DNA from: Theocolax elegans
Taxonomy: Eukaryota > Arthropoda > Insecta > Hymenoptera > Cerocephalidae
DNA: 64,000 nt
Reading direction: 5' to 3'
Assembly (NCBI GenBank): GCA_026168455.1
Contig: CM047425.1
Span: 110,599,800 to 110,663,799, forward strand
The number at the start of each line of letters is the position of its first letter. Positions within the stretch are counted from its first letter, which is position 1. Position numbers and translations under genes: made by a program. Of this stretch, positions 47,920 to 60,115 are shown one piece after another. Under the pieces are notes generated by a model. The model was not told the DNA's origin. It ran no database searches and worked only from the letters and a program-made list of their open reading frames with translations.

Positions 47920-50900
47920 ATGGCGGACGAGATAGGAGACCTCCGCAAATCGGCAAATGCTAGAGGTATGTGACTCAGCGAGCGAAAGTGCGGGCTAGTT
48001 ACATGTTAAATTCAGTTAGTTTGAAATTAAATTCAGTTAGTTTGAAATTAAATTCAGTTAGTTTGAAATCAAATTCAGTTAGTTTGAAATTAAATTCTGT
48101 TAGTTTGAGATTAAATTCAATTGAAAATGCTCGATCCAGAGCTATGTTAGTTTGAAGGTAGTTTAAAATTTTGAGCGTTTGCGTGTCGTTCGAGTGCCGG
48201 GTTTTTGCAAAAAGTGCACGAAATTGGTTTTTGATTAGACGGTTCCGAGAAATCGGTAGACGCAAGGAAGCCAAGATGGCCGCCGGGCCTGAGCGGGAAC
48301 GCCGGGTGTGCGCGGGAACGCCGGGTTTGCGCGGGAGCGCCAGGGAAGCGCGCCGTTTCTCGCCGTGTTGCTCGACCGCGCGGAGTGGGGGAAACTCACG
48401 ACTGGAGAGTATGCTCGTTCGGCCGGCGCGCGCGAACTATCGATCGATCGACATTCACATCGCTTGATATTTGCAGTTGATACGTGGCGCGACCGAGTGA
48501 AATGGACGCGCATGAAATTAGTTAGAACTAATAATGCACATGCGAGACCCGCACATCGTTTGATACGGATAAATGCTTCGAAATTGAAAGTTTGACAATG
48601 CGCATTACTAGAAAGTCAATAAATGACTATACAAGCTAGACATACTGTACAGTTTCGAAAATTAGAACTAAGTTAGAAAATATATTAAAGTTAGATATAT
48701 GAAATGATTGAATATTTTAAGTTGGATTTAACATGGTTTTGATGTATAGACCAACGGACCTTGAAGCTGTTCTTGCTCACGCAAGACTTAGAGCTTCAAT
48801 TGGCGGAGAACCACCCGGACGAAACATATGTCTTCGACATCCAGGAGGAAGGAGTGGTCTTCACCATGTCTGGCGGAAAACGTTATACAGTTGGTAAACA
48901 TGAATTTTTAAGCTAGAGTGGTAAGAGTAATTAGATTGTAGTTAGATACGAAATTAAAAATCATATATATATGTAGGTATTATACCTTGAAGCATGCAAA
49001 AATCTCAGATTAAAGCTGGCTCATGGATTTTCTGTATAATGTGTTCTTATGCAGTCTGTTCATGATATTAAGTGAATGTGGAAAATCTGTGTGTTCCAGT
49101 GCTTCTCATTCGCTTGTTGTTCATGTTTAGGTTGTGTTCGGTGAAATTTTGGACAACTATCTAAATTTCCCATTGTATTTTCACAGGACGAGAGCAATTG
49201 AGTGACGAGATCATTCGTGTCGTCAGTGAAGAGTTAGAAAGGAAACGGCTGCTGCTAGAGGCGAGTGACGCCAACCAATCTCCTCTGAGCCAGCAGGAGG
49301 ATGATCTGGAGCTAGAAAGGGAAGGGAAAAATGATCCTGACCCACAGCTAGATTTTGAGCTAGAAAAGGAACCTGAGCTCGAGTCTGGGGATAAGCTAGA
49401 TAAGTTAGAAACGAAAATGAAAGGTAACTCAACCCCAATGATAAAACGAATAGACTCGTGCGTTTATAATCTGAGTAGGTTCAAGAAAGAGAGAAGTCTC
49501 CTTGAGAATTCTCAGTTAGAATGTTACACAGCCGATAAGGGAAATTTAGTTAATAAAATTGGAATAAACAAAGATTGTAAGTTTTCAGATTTGACCGGAA
49601 TGCTAGAAAAATTAACAGCTAGAGTGGCGTCGCTGGAAGATAGAGTCCCGACTCTATATGAACTTGGTTTGAAGGACCAAAAGATGTACCACGGCGACAT
49701 AGTGACTAGGATAAGTCACATATATGATAGAATTGGTACGCTAGAAGGAAAATGGGCAAAATGGGAGGAATTTGAAGAAATCGAACCAACTAGAGAAAAG
49801 GTAGACAAATTATTAGTTTCTGAAACAATTAGAAAAGAATTTGACAAACTAATTAGAAATAATATGCTAGAAAATAGATCAAGTAACTTAAAAGAAAAGA
49901 TTCAGATCGAAATTGTAAATGAAGATACGACAATTAGGCGCGAGTACAAATTAACAAATAGTTCAAGTTTAGAACAGTTCTTGGACTATCTGACGTCCGA
50001 ACTGCGCGTTTGTGATTTGCTTTACGTTATAGATCCTCGACAAAAAGCTAGAGACGGGATAGACGACAGTACGTTGGAAAAAGAAAAGTTCAGAGTTAGA
50101 GACATAATTATAAACAGAATCGACCAATCGTATCATTCAAAACTCGCGCACATTCATAACCCAGTTGAATTGTTAGATAAAATTAAAAGTCTTAAAGCTA
50201 GTGAATCCAATGTGACATCCGGGTATTTGAGAAAACAATTGCATAATTTAAGATATCAACCTAATAAAGAAACTGCTTCGGTATTTTGGGATAAGTTCGA
50301 CAAAATAGTTAGACAGTACAATAATTTGACAAATGTACCAAATTTAACGGAAACGGAAATTAGAGATGCATTTTACGATGCAATAGTAATAAACGTACCC
50401 AAAGTTAGAGATGCTGAATTTTTCAATAAAAATACGCATCAGCGACCCCTTTCGGTTGAACAATTAAAAACCTATATTGTTGAACAGGAAGCAGCTAGAG
50501 GAGAAAGTTCGAAATCGGCAACTGCTCAACATGCTACGAGCAGTCAAAAGAAGGCATGCTACGTGTGTGGCAATAAAGGACATGCAGCTAGAGATTGCAC
50601 GAGAGACGGCAGAATGTGCTACAGATGTCGTCGATACGAAGGACACGTTAGCACGACCTGCCCATACTCAGACAGACAGCTAGAAGAGATGGGAATCCAA
50701 GCTAGACCAAGGTATGTTAGACACTTGTGTACTAAACGAGGGTTAATTCGAGGAGCTAGATTTTTAACGAATAAAAGACAAAGCCCCGGACTCGAACAAA
50801 TAACAAAGAAACGACCTAGATTAGATTTGGCTAGAGGTAAGGGTCAGGATAAAGGGAATGCTAGAATCAACCGTGGGTTAACGAGAGGCAGAGGAAAAGC

Positions 50901-51489
50901 TACAGAAAGAGCACCAGTAAACAAAAATCAAAGTAATCCCGGTGAGTGCAATGGTCTTTTAACAACTAATAGTAGTTTGTATTATTCGACTCCTGAAGAG
51001 AACGAGATTCCACAAAATAATATATTAGTTAAATTCCTGGCCGATTCCGGTGCCACAGAACATATGTCAAATACAAAATTGATTTTTAAGAAGCTAGATA
51101 ACAATAAAAAGATTGATATTAAATGTGCTAATAAAAATGATTACGCGATTATAAAATCGGAGGGAGTAGGTCAAGTTAGTGGTATAACCCCACAAGATAA
51201 AACGCTAGAGTTAGAAAATGTGATTTGCGCCGAACAACTATCCGAAAATCTTCTTTCTTTGAGGAAACTTGTCGATCAGGGTCTAGGCATATATCTAGAT
51301 AACAAAAAGATCAACGTATTTGATCCATTTACAAAAGAGTCGTTCATTACAGGAATTTATGAAAAACCTTATTGGATAATTGAGTTAGAATTAGATAGAT
51401 CGAAAATTAAGAAATTAAACCAGCCAGAAAATGATAGTAAAGTCATCGCTTACATAACAACGAGAAGCCGAGGCAGTAAAGAAAGCTAG
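47920..51489 (+). CDS. gag: Copia gag and protease, block A, with two leader introns
   Basis: The long frame 49198-51489 has no ATG at its beginning (TTG at 49198). It opens upstream into a perfect acceptor, and two upstream exons fit in frame: 47920-47965 (start MADEIGDLRK), 48750-48893 and 49187-51489. Introns are GT...AG (784 and 293 nt), both phase 1. The predicted product is about 830 residues. Domains: Gag capsid-like region around 50040-50480 (UBN2-type, SGYLRKQLHNL); zinc knuckle CYVCGNKGHAARDC at 50557-50598 and a second Cys cluster CYRCRRYEGHVSTTC; protease with catalytic DSGAT at 51043-51057. In block D the frame continues past this point, so the TAG at 51487 comes from one missing A near 51479 and truncates the polyprotein before integrase. 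Confidence 0.7.
48006..48125. repeat. 21-bp tandem repeat in gag leader intron 1
   Basis: About five and a half copies of TTAAATTCAGTTAGTTTGAAA with rare substitutions. It lies in the intron inferred between gag exons 1 and 2. Confidence 0.9.
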
Positions 51490-51583
51490 AAAAGAAAATG
51501 CCAATGTTGACGATGAGGAAAGCGGAAGAGTAGATACGCTAGACATAGATCGTGAAACTCCTCAGTCACAGTCTTCAAACTTT

Positions 51584-52775
51584 GAGATGCTGAATTTTTC
51601 AATAAAAATACGCATCAGCGACCCCTTTCGGTCGAACAATTAAAAACCTATATTGTTGAACAGGAAGCAGCTAGAGGAGAAAGTTCGAAATCGGCAACTG
51701 CTCAACATGCTACGAGCAGTCAAAAGGAGGCATGCTACGTGTGTGGCAATAAAGGACATGCAGCTAGAGATTGCACGAGAGACGGCAGAATGTGCTACAG
51801 ATGTCGTCGATACGAAGGACACGTTAGCACGACCTGCCCATACTCGGACAGACAGCTAGAAGAGATGGGAATCCAAGCTAGACCAAGGTATGTTAGACAG
51901 TTGTGTACTAAACGAGGGTTAATTCGAGGAGCTAGATTTTTAACGAATAAAAGACAAAGCCCCGGACTCGAACAAATAACAAAGAAACGACCTAGATTAG
52001 ATTTGGCTAGAGGTAAGGGTCAGGATAAAGGGAATGCTAGAATCAACCGTGGGTTAACGAGAGGCAGAGGAAAAGCTACAGAAAGAGCACCAGTAAACAA
52101 AAATCAAAGTAATCCCGGTGAGTGCAATGGTCTTTTAACAACTAATAGTAGTTTGCATTATTCGACTCCTGAAGAGAACGAGATTCCACAAAATAATATA
52201 TTAGTTAAATTCCTGGCCGATTCCGGTGCCACAGAACATATGTCAAATACAAAATTGATTTTTAAGAAGCTAGATAATAATAAAAAGATTGATATTAAAT
52301 GTGCTAACAAAAATGATTACGCGATTATAAAATCGGAGGGAGTAGGTCAAGTTAGTGGTATAACCTCACAAGATAGAACGCTAGAGTTAGAAAATGTGAT
52401 TTGCGCCGAACAGCTATCCGAAAATCTTCTTTCTTTGAGGAAACTTGTCGATCAGGGTCTAGGCATATATCTAGATAACGAAAAGATCAACGTATTTGAT
52501 CCATTTACAAAAGAGTCGTTCATTACAGGAATTTATGAAAAACCTTATTGGATAATTGAGTTAGAAATAGATAGATCGAAAATTAAGAAATTAAACCAGC
52601 CAGAAAAGGATAGTAAAGTCATCGCTTACATAACAACGAGAAGCCAAGGCATAAAAGAAAGCTAGAAAAGAAAATGCCAATTGACGATGAGGAAAGCGGA
52701 AGAGTAGATACGCTAGACATAGATCGTGAAACTCCTCAGTCACAGTCTTCAAACTTTGAGAATACTATATACGAT
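51584..52775 (+). pseudogene. Copia block B: repeated zinc knuckle and protease
   Basis: A second copy of the segment that begins at about 50406 in block A. An open frame 51739-52665 holds the zinc knuckle, the Arg-rich linker and the DSGAT protease, then stops at the same TAG-containing place as block A. It has no integrase. The join to block A is in the words TTTGAGATGCTGAA. Confidence 0.85.
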
Positions 52776-55700
52776 AGAAAGAAAATGGGCAAAATGGGAG
52801 GAATTTGAAGAAATCGAACCAACTAGAGAAAAGGTAGACAAATTATTAGTTTCTGAAACAGTTAGAAAAGAATTTGACAAACTAATTAGAAATAATATGC
52901 TAGAAAATAGATCAAGTAACTTAAAAGAAAAGATTCAGATCGAAATTGTAAATAAAGATACGACAATTAGGCGCGAGTACAAATTAACAAATGGTTCAAG
53001 TTTAGAACAGTTCTTGGACTATCTGACGTCCGAACTGCGCGTTTGTGATTTGCTTTACGTTATAGATCCTCGACAAAAAGCTAGAGACGGGATAGATGAC
53101 AATACGTTGGAAAAAGAAAATTCAAGTTAGAGACATAATTATAAACAGAATCGACCAATCGTATCATTCAAAACTCGCGCACATTCATAACCCAGTTGAA
53201 TTGTTAGATAAAATTAAAAGTCTTAAAGCTAGTGAATCCAATGTGACATCCGGGTATTTGAGAAAACAATTGCATAATTTAAGATATCAACCTAATAAAG
53301 AAACTGCTTCGGTATTGGGATAAGTTCGACAAAATAGTTAGACAGTACAATAATTTGACAAATGTACCAAATTTAACGGAAACGGAAATTAGAGATGCAT
53401 TTTACGATGCAATAGTAATAAACGTACCCAAAGTTAGAGATGCTGAATTTTTCAATAAAAATACGCATCAGCGACCCCTTTCGGTCGAACAATAAAAACC
53501 TATATTGTTGAACAGGAAGCAGCTAGAGGAGAAAGTTCGAAATCGGCAACTGCTCAACATGCTACGAGCAGTCAAAAGGAGGCATGCTACGTGTGTGGCA
53601 ATAAAGGACATGCAGCTAGAGATTGCACGAGAGACGGCAGAATGTGCTACAGATGTCGTCGATACGAAGGACACGTTAGCACGACCTGCCCATACTCGGA
53701 CAGACAGCTAGAAGAGATGGGAATCCAAGCTAGACCAAGGTATGTTAGACAGTTGTGTACTAAACGAGGGTTAATTCGAGGAGCTAGATTTTTAACGAAT
53801 AAAAGACAAAGCCCCGGACTCGAACAAATAACAAAGAAACGACCTAGATTAGATTTGGCTAGAGGTAAGGGTCAGGATAAAGGGAATGCTAGAATCAACC
53901 GTGGGTTAACGAGAGGCAGAGGAAAAGCTACAGAAAGAGCACCAGTAAACAAAAATCAAAGTAATCCCGGTGAGTGCAATGGTCTTTTAACAACTAATAG
54001 TAGTTTGCATTATTCGACTCCTGAAGAGAACGAGATTCCACAAAATAATATATTAGTTAAATTCCTGGCCGATTCCGGTGCCACAGAACATATGTCAAAT
54101 ACAAAATTGATTTTTAAGAAGCTAGATAATAATAAAAAGATTGATATTAAATGTGCTAACAAAAATGATTACGCGATTATAAAATCGGAGGGAGTAGGTC
54201 AAGTTAGTGGTATAACCTCACAAGATAGAACGCTAGAGTTAGAAAATGTGATTTGCGCCGAACAGCTATCCGAAAATCTTCTTTCTTTGAGGAAACTTGT
54301 CGATCAGGGTCTAGGCATATATCTAGATAACGAAAAGATCAACGTATTTGATCCATTTACAAAAGAGTCGTTCATTACAGGAATTTATGAAAAACCTTAT
54401 TGGATAATTGAGTTAGAAATAGATAGATCGAAAATTAAGAAATTAAACCAGCCAGAAAAGGATAGTAAAGTCATCGCTTACATAACAACGAGAAGCCAAG
54501 GCAATAAAAGAAAGCTAGAAAAAGAAAATGCCAATATTGACGATGAGGAAACGGAAGAGTAGATACGCTAGACATAGATCGTGAAACTCCTCAGTCACAG
54601 TCTTCAAACTTTGAGAATACTATATACGATAGAAAGATCAGCCAAATAGATAATCTATTAACTGACGAAACAACAAAGTTAGATTGTAGTTTAGATACAA
54701 TTTCAGAAAACAAAGCTATTTTATGGCATATTAGACTTGGTCACGCATCGCTAGAATATCTAAAATCATTTCAGAAACGGTTTCCAAATCAGAAAGATTT
54801 AAGTAATGTAAAGTTCGATAAATCAATACAAGATTGTGAAGTTTGTATCGTCTCGAAGTTTAATAAATTGCCATTTAATAGTCAAAGACAAAGAGCAACC
54901 AGACCGTTACAAATTATACATGCTGATACAATGGGTCCAATCAGTCCAGCTACTCATCCAAAGGGATATCGGTTCATATCCGTATTTATTGATGATTATG
55001 CTAGATTAGCGATGGCATATCCGATGAAAATAAAAAGTGAGACAGGAACTGCTTAGAATTATTTGTTAGAAGCACTAGAATATCTTGGGCTCGGATGAAA
55101 AGTATGTTATCTTAGGTGCGATACAAGGAACAGAATTACCGGTGATATACGCTAGAAATATTAAATAAATTAGGAGCTGAACTGCAATTAGCCCTTCGGA
55201 TACCCTGAACATAATAGTGTTGCGGAAAGATGCAACCAGACGATTCAAAAGAAAGTAGAACTTTAATTTACGATACGCGATTGCCCGAAAATATGTGGGA
55301 TCTTGCTTTAGGCACGGCGGTATACGTGTGTAATAGAACGCCGCACAAATCGAACAATATGGAAATACCACTAGAAAAATTCTGCCCCAATTACAAGATA
55401 GATGTAGAAACGATTTAAAAGATTTGGTTCAATAGCTTATATGAAATACAAAGAAAGGTTGGAACGAAGTTCGATCAGCTAGGAAACAAGTAGTTATGAT
55501 AGGATATACTAATACGGATTATTTACTTTTGAAACCGGAAGAAGGTAAATTCTATGAAAGTAGAGATGTTAGATTTTGTGAAAAACTGGTATTCGGAGAT
55601 AAGTACAACAAAGCTAGTATTAAAGACTGGGCTAAATCGGCAGAGGAAATAAATAAAGAAAGTTGGTTTTTAGAATTTGAAAAGGAAAAAGAAATTTTAG

Positions 55701-56196
55701 AAACGGAGGGAGTAAAACGCAAAAGAGGTCGTCCTAGGAAAATTGTCGAAACTATAAATCTAGAAGGAGAGTTAGAAACGGTTAAAGCAACCGAAACAAC
55801 GCAACAGATAGAATCAAATATCAATATGTTAGAATTAGAAAATTGTCAATCTCTATTAGCTATCATAAGAAAAGAGCCAACTTCGTATAAAGAAGCTATG
55901 TCAGCAAACGATAAGTTAGAATGGAAAAGGCAATTGATAGTGAGCTAGAATCGATGAAAAATAATAATGTTTGGACTTTAGTAGATCGACCAAATTATTC
56001 GATAGATGGAAGCAAAGCAAATATAATTGACTCCAAATGGGTTCTAAAAAGGAAAATGCTAGAAGGGAATGAATGTAAATATAAAGCTAGATTAGTTATT
56101 CGCGGATTCAAGATAAGAATAATTATGATCTAAACGAGACATATGCACCTGTTTCGCGATTGCAGATTATTAGATCAGCCTTTGCAATTATTAATA
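52776..56196 (+). pseudogene. Copia block C: gag to the start of reverse transcriptase
   Basis: This copy resumes in capsid (AAAATGGGCAAAATGGGAGG at 52782) and runs through zinc knuckle, protease (54073 region), integrase zinc-binding H-H-C-C part ([18 protein letters not shown], 54735-54860), integrase core start (IIHADTMGP, about 54914) and the first part of reverse transcriptase, and then breaks off at 56196. Compared with blocks A and D it lacks single bases at many homopolymers (near 53127, 53315, 53493, 55047, 55079, 55440, 55490, 55930 and 56108), so it is split into short frames 52726-53130, 53096-53323, 53591-54562, 54868-55056, 55496-55948 and 55921-56133. Confidence 0.85.
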
Positions 56197-59100
56197 AGCT
56201 AGATAATAATAAAAAGATTGATATTAAATGTGCTAACAAAAATGATTACGCGATTATAAAATCGGAGGGAGTAGGTCAAGTTAGTGGTATAACCTCACAA
56301 GATAGAACGCTAGAGTTAGAAAATGTGATTTGCGCCGAACAACTATCCGAAAATCTTCTTTCTTTGAGGAAACTTGTCGATCAGGGTCTAGGCATATATC
56401 TAGATAACGAAAAGATCAACGTATTTGATCCATTTACAAAAGAGTCGTTCATTACAGGAATTTATGAAAAACCTTATTGGATAATTGAGTTAGAATTAGA
56501 TAGATCGAAAATTAAGAAATTAAACCAGCCAGAAAATGATAGTAAAGTCATCGCTTACATAACAACGAGAAGCCGAGGCAGTAAAAGAAAGCTAGAAAAG
56601 GAAAATGCCAATGTTGACGATGAGGAAAGCGGAAGAGTAGATACGCTATACATAGATCGTGAAACTCCTCAGTCACAGTCTTCAAACTTTGAGAATACTA
56701 TATACGATAGAAAGATCAGCCAAATAGATAATCTATTAACTGACGAAACAACAAAGTTAGATTGTAGTTTAGATACAATTTCAGAAAACAAAGCTATTTT
56801 ATGGCATATTAGACTTGGTCACGCATCGCTAGAATATCTAAAATCATTTCAGAAACGGTTTCCGAATCAGAAAGATTTAAGTAATGTAAAGTTCGATAAA
56901 TCAATACAAGATTGTGAAGTTTGTATCGTCTCGAAGTTTAATAAATTGCCATTTAATAGTCAAAGAGAAAGAGCAACCAGACCGTTACAAATTATACATG
57001 CTGATACAATGGGTCCAATCAGTCCAGCTACTCATCCAAAGGGATATCGATTCATATCCGTATTTATTGATGATTATGCTAGATTAGCGATGGCATATCC
57101 GATGAAAAATAAAAGTGAGACAGGAAACTGCTTAGAATTATTTGTTAGAAGCACTAGAAATATCTTGGGCTCGGATGAAAAGTATGTTATCTTAGGTGCG
57201 ATCAAGGAACAGAATTTACCGGTGGATATACGCTAGAAATATTAAATAAATTAGGAGCTGAACTGCAATTAGCCCTTCGGATACACCTGAACATAATAGT
57301 GTTGCGGAAAGATTCAACCAGACGATTCAAAAGAAAGTTAGAACTTTAATTTACGATACGCGATTGCCCGAAAATATGTGGGATCTTGCTTTAGGCACGG
57401 CGGTATACGTGTGTAATAGAACGCCGCACAAATCGAACAATATGGAAATACCACTAGAAAAATTCTGCCCCAATTACAAGATAGATGTAGAAAGATTTAA
57501 AAGATTTGGTTCAATAGCTTATATGAAAATACAAAGAAAGGTTGGAACGAAGTTCGATCAGCTAGGAAAACAAGTAGTTATGATAGGATATACTAATACG
57601 GGATATTTACTTTTGAAACCGGAAGAAGGTAAATTCTATGAAAGTAGAGATGTTAGATTTTGTGAAAAACTGGTATTCGGAGATAAGTACAACAAAGCTA
57701 GTATTAAAGAATGGGCTAAATCGGCAGACGAAATAAATAAAGAAAGTTGATTTTTAGAATTTGAAAAGGAAAAAGAAATTTTAGAAACGGAGGGAGTAAA
57801 ACGCAAAAGAGGTCGTCCTAGGAAAATTGTCGAAACCATAAATCTAGAAGGAGAGTTAGAAACGGTTAAAGCAACCAAAACAACGCAACAGATAGAATCA
57901 AATATCAATATGTTAGAATTAGAAAATTGTCAATCTCTATTAGCTATCATAAGAAAAGAGCCAACTTCGTATAAAGAAGCTATGTCAGCAAACGATAAGT
58001 TAGAATGGAAAAGGGCAATTGATAGTGAGCTAGAATCGATGAAAAATAATAATGTTTGGACTTTAGTAGATCGACCAAATTATTCGATAGATGGAAGCAA
58101 AGCAAATATAATTGACTCCAAATGGGTTCTAAAAAGGAAAATGCTAGAAGGGAATGAATGTAAATATAAAGCTAGATTAGTTATTCGCGGATTTAAGGAT
58201 AAGAATAATTATGATCTAAACGAGACATATGCACCTGTTTCGCGATTGCAGATTATTAGATCAGCCTTTGCAATTATTAATAAGCTAGATTTAAACGTTT
58301 GTCAGCTAGATGTAGACAGCATTTTTAAATGGGACAATTGATAATGAAATTTACATGGAGATACCAGAAGGTATAGAATGTTCCGAAATTGATAGAAAAG
58401 TTAAAGTTTGTAAAATCAATAAAGCCCTGTATGGACTGAAGATAAGTCCCAAACGATGGAATGAAAAGTTTACAGAGGTGGCAATAAAGTTAGGATTAAA
58501 ATCGCACGAAAGGGAACCATGTCTGTTTACTTGGAGAAATGAAAATAAATTATTAATCTTAATAATATATGTTGATGACATGTTGATAGTTAGTAATGAC
58601 TCGATGAAGCTAGAAGAAATTAAAACAAAACTTCAGTTAGAATTTGAAATGACAGATTTAGGAGAACCGAAAACATTTTTAGGTATTGAGATAGTCCGAG
58701 ATAGAAAGAACAAAGTAACGATATTAAAGCTAGAAAACTATATAGAGAAAATGTTACAAAGATTCGGTTACAGTGAAATGCACCCTCAAAGAACTCCCAT
58801 GGTTACTAATCAAGTCGCGAATCAAGCTAGAAGAGATAGAGAAGAAAGTGATGAAAAGGCTAGTCTAGAGTCAACTATCAATAAGGGAAATTCGTCATAT
58901 AGGGAAATAGTTGGAACTTTATTATACCTAGCTAACACAGTTAGACCAGACATTTCATACGCAGTAAATGTATTGAGTCGACATCAAATAAACCCGACTG
59001 ATGATGAATGGAAAATGGTAAAACGATTATGTAGATATTTAAAATATACTAAGAGTTTAGGTTTAAAGTTCGAAGGGAAGCTAAACGATTTACAAGCTTA

Positions 59101-59563
59101 TTCGGATGCTAGTTTAGCTGATTGTAGAGGTAGCCTAACTACCTGTGGATATGTGATAAAGTTATTCGGTGATACTATATCCTGGAGAACACACAAACAA
59201 GCGTACGTCTCCCTATCAACATGTCAAGCAGAGTATGTGGCCATGAGTGAAGCGTGCCAAGAGATAGTATCTCTACAATGCTCGATCTATTTAATGTTAG
59301 AAAACTCGTTTGCGCCCGTGACTCTATGGTGTGATAATATATCTGCCATACAAAGCACAAAAGTTAGTTGTAGCAATAAACTCAGATATATGACAGAGGT
59401 TAGAGAGCACTACGTTAGAGAATGCGTTGACAGGAACCTAATTGAAATTAAATGGATAGCTTCAAAGGAGCAAATAGCGGATATATTCACAAAGCCATTG
59501 GCTCATGATTTGCATGTTAAATTAGCTAGAGAAATTCTGAATTGTTATTTAGAAAATTAATAG
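56197..59563 (+). pseudogene. pol: Copia block D: protease end, integrase, reverse transcriptase, RNase H
   Basis: Frames 56160-57236, 57364-57750, 57910-58341 and 58355-59560 follow each other. The integrase zinc finger ([13 protein letters not shown] with CEVC) and first catalytic Asp (HADTMGP) lie in the first. The reverse transcriptase begins about 57990 (NNNVWTLVDRPN, DSKWVLKRK) and has the catalytic YVDDMLI at about 58567-58587. RNase H has YSDASLADC, LSTCQAEYVAMSEA and LWCDNISAIQS, and ends IADIFTKPL. Frame breaks lie near 57185, 57280 and 58325, and a TGA at 57748 replaces the TGG of block C. The last frame alone (401 residues) is intact from mid-RT to the end. Nonfunctional as written unless the breaks are sequencing errors. 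Confidence 0.85.
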
Positions 59564-59686
59564 ATTGATGTTTCGTTACAGAAAATAAAAGCTAGATGGA
59601 GCAGATAAGTTGGAGCTGGATATAGCTGGATAAGAAGCTAGAAGTTTAACTTAGAAATTGCAGCTAGAAGAGATCAAGATAACCAC
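59564..59686 (+). other. Copia 3' untranslated region rich in GCTAGA
   Basis: In about 120 nt there are three GCTAGA and one CTTAGA, plus two GCTGGATA. No frame runs through it. It precedes the polypurine tract. Confidence 0.7.
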
Positions 59687-59695
59687 GGGAGGGAG
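59687..59695 (+). other. Polypurine tract of the Copia element
   Basis: GGGAGGGAG lies immediately before the 3' LTR, the required position for plus-strand priming. Confidence 0.85.
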
Positions 59696-59994
59696 TGTTG
59701 GAAATAAGACGTGATAGTCTCTCTCTCTCTCTCTCTCTCTCTATCGTTACCAACTGAGTAACGAGGAGTGGGGAGGACCCCGGAGGAAGCGACGCAAGCG
59801 GCGGCGCGGTGAGATCGGTTTCTCCCGCTACTGCACTCGAGCCACGGATCCCGACACGGTCGGATGTACCAAGGCCTTCCCCAGTGTACATACATATTAT
59901 ATATATATAGAATAAATTGGTTTATTTCTTTTATAATATAAACGGTGAGTTTATCATTAAAGCCAAGCCCTTCCTCTCCTGTTTTATTCCAACA
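59696..59994 (+). repeat. Copia 3' LTR
   Basis: 299 bp. It matches the 5' LTR except for a CT run that is shorter by 19 units and one C/T difference. Confidence 0.95.
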
Positions 59995-59999
59995 TTATT
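59995..59999. other. Target-site duplication TTATT (right)
   Basis: It matches 47301-47305. Confidence 0.9.
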
Positions 60000-60115
60000 A
60001 ATTACAAACCAAAAAAAGAAATTATTTATTTCAAAGAAAAGAACATAATAAGTCAAAATAAATAAGTGACAGAAGGACGAACGGTCGCGAGCCATTGTCG
60101 GATGGGCGACGTCGT
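60000..60115 (-). other. Gypsy 3' end next to the Copia insertion
   Basis: AT-rich sequence between the integrase stop and the Copia target duplication. It joins to 46959-47305 once the Copia element is disregarded. Confidence 0.5.

Larger units (their letters stand above)
47306..59994 (+). mobile_element. Ty1/Copia LTR retrotransposon with internal duplications, 12.7 kb
   Basis: LTRs 47306-47642 and 59696-59994 begin TGTTGGAAAT and end ATTCCAACA. The primer-binding site, gag, protease, integrase, reverse transcriptase and RNase H occur in the order PR-INT-RT-RH, which defines Copia. The element is more than twice the usual length of about 5 kb because parts of gag-pol are present up to four times: block A 47643-51583, block B 51584-52775, block C 52776-56196 and block D 56197-59563. 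The blocks are almost identical. A single TTATT target duplication shows that the whole 12.7 kb behaves as one insertion. Several frameshifts mean it is unlikely to be fully active as written. Confidence 0.93.

Noticed and set aside
50464..50646. Minus-strand 60-codon frame repeated at 51640 and 53468
   Set aside because: Antisense shadow of the Copia zinc-knuckle region, repeated because that region is duplicated.
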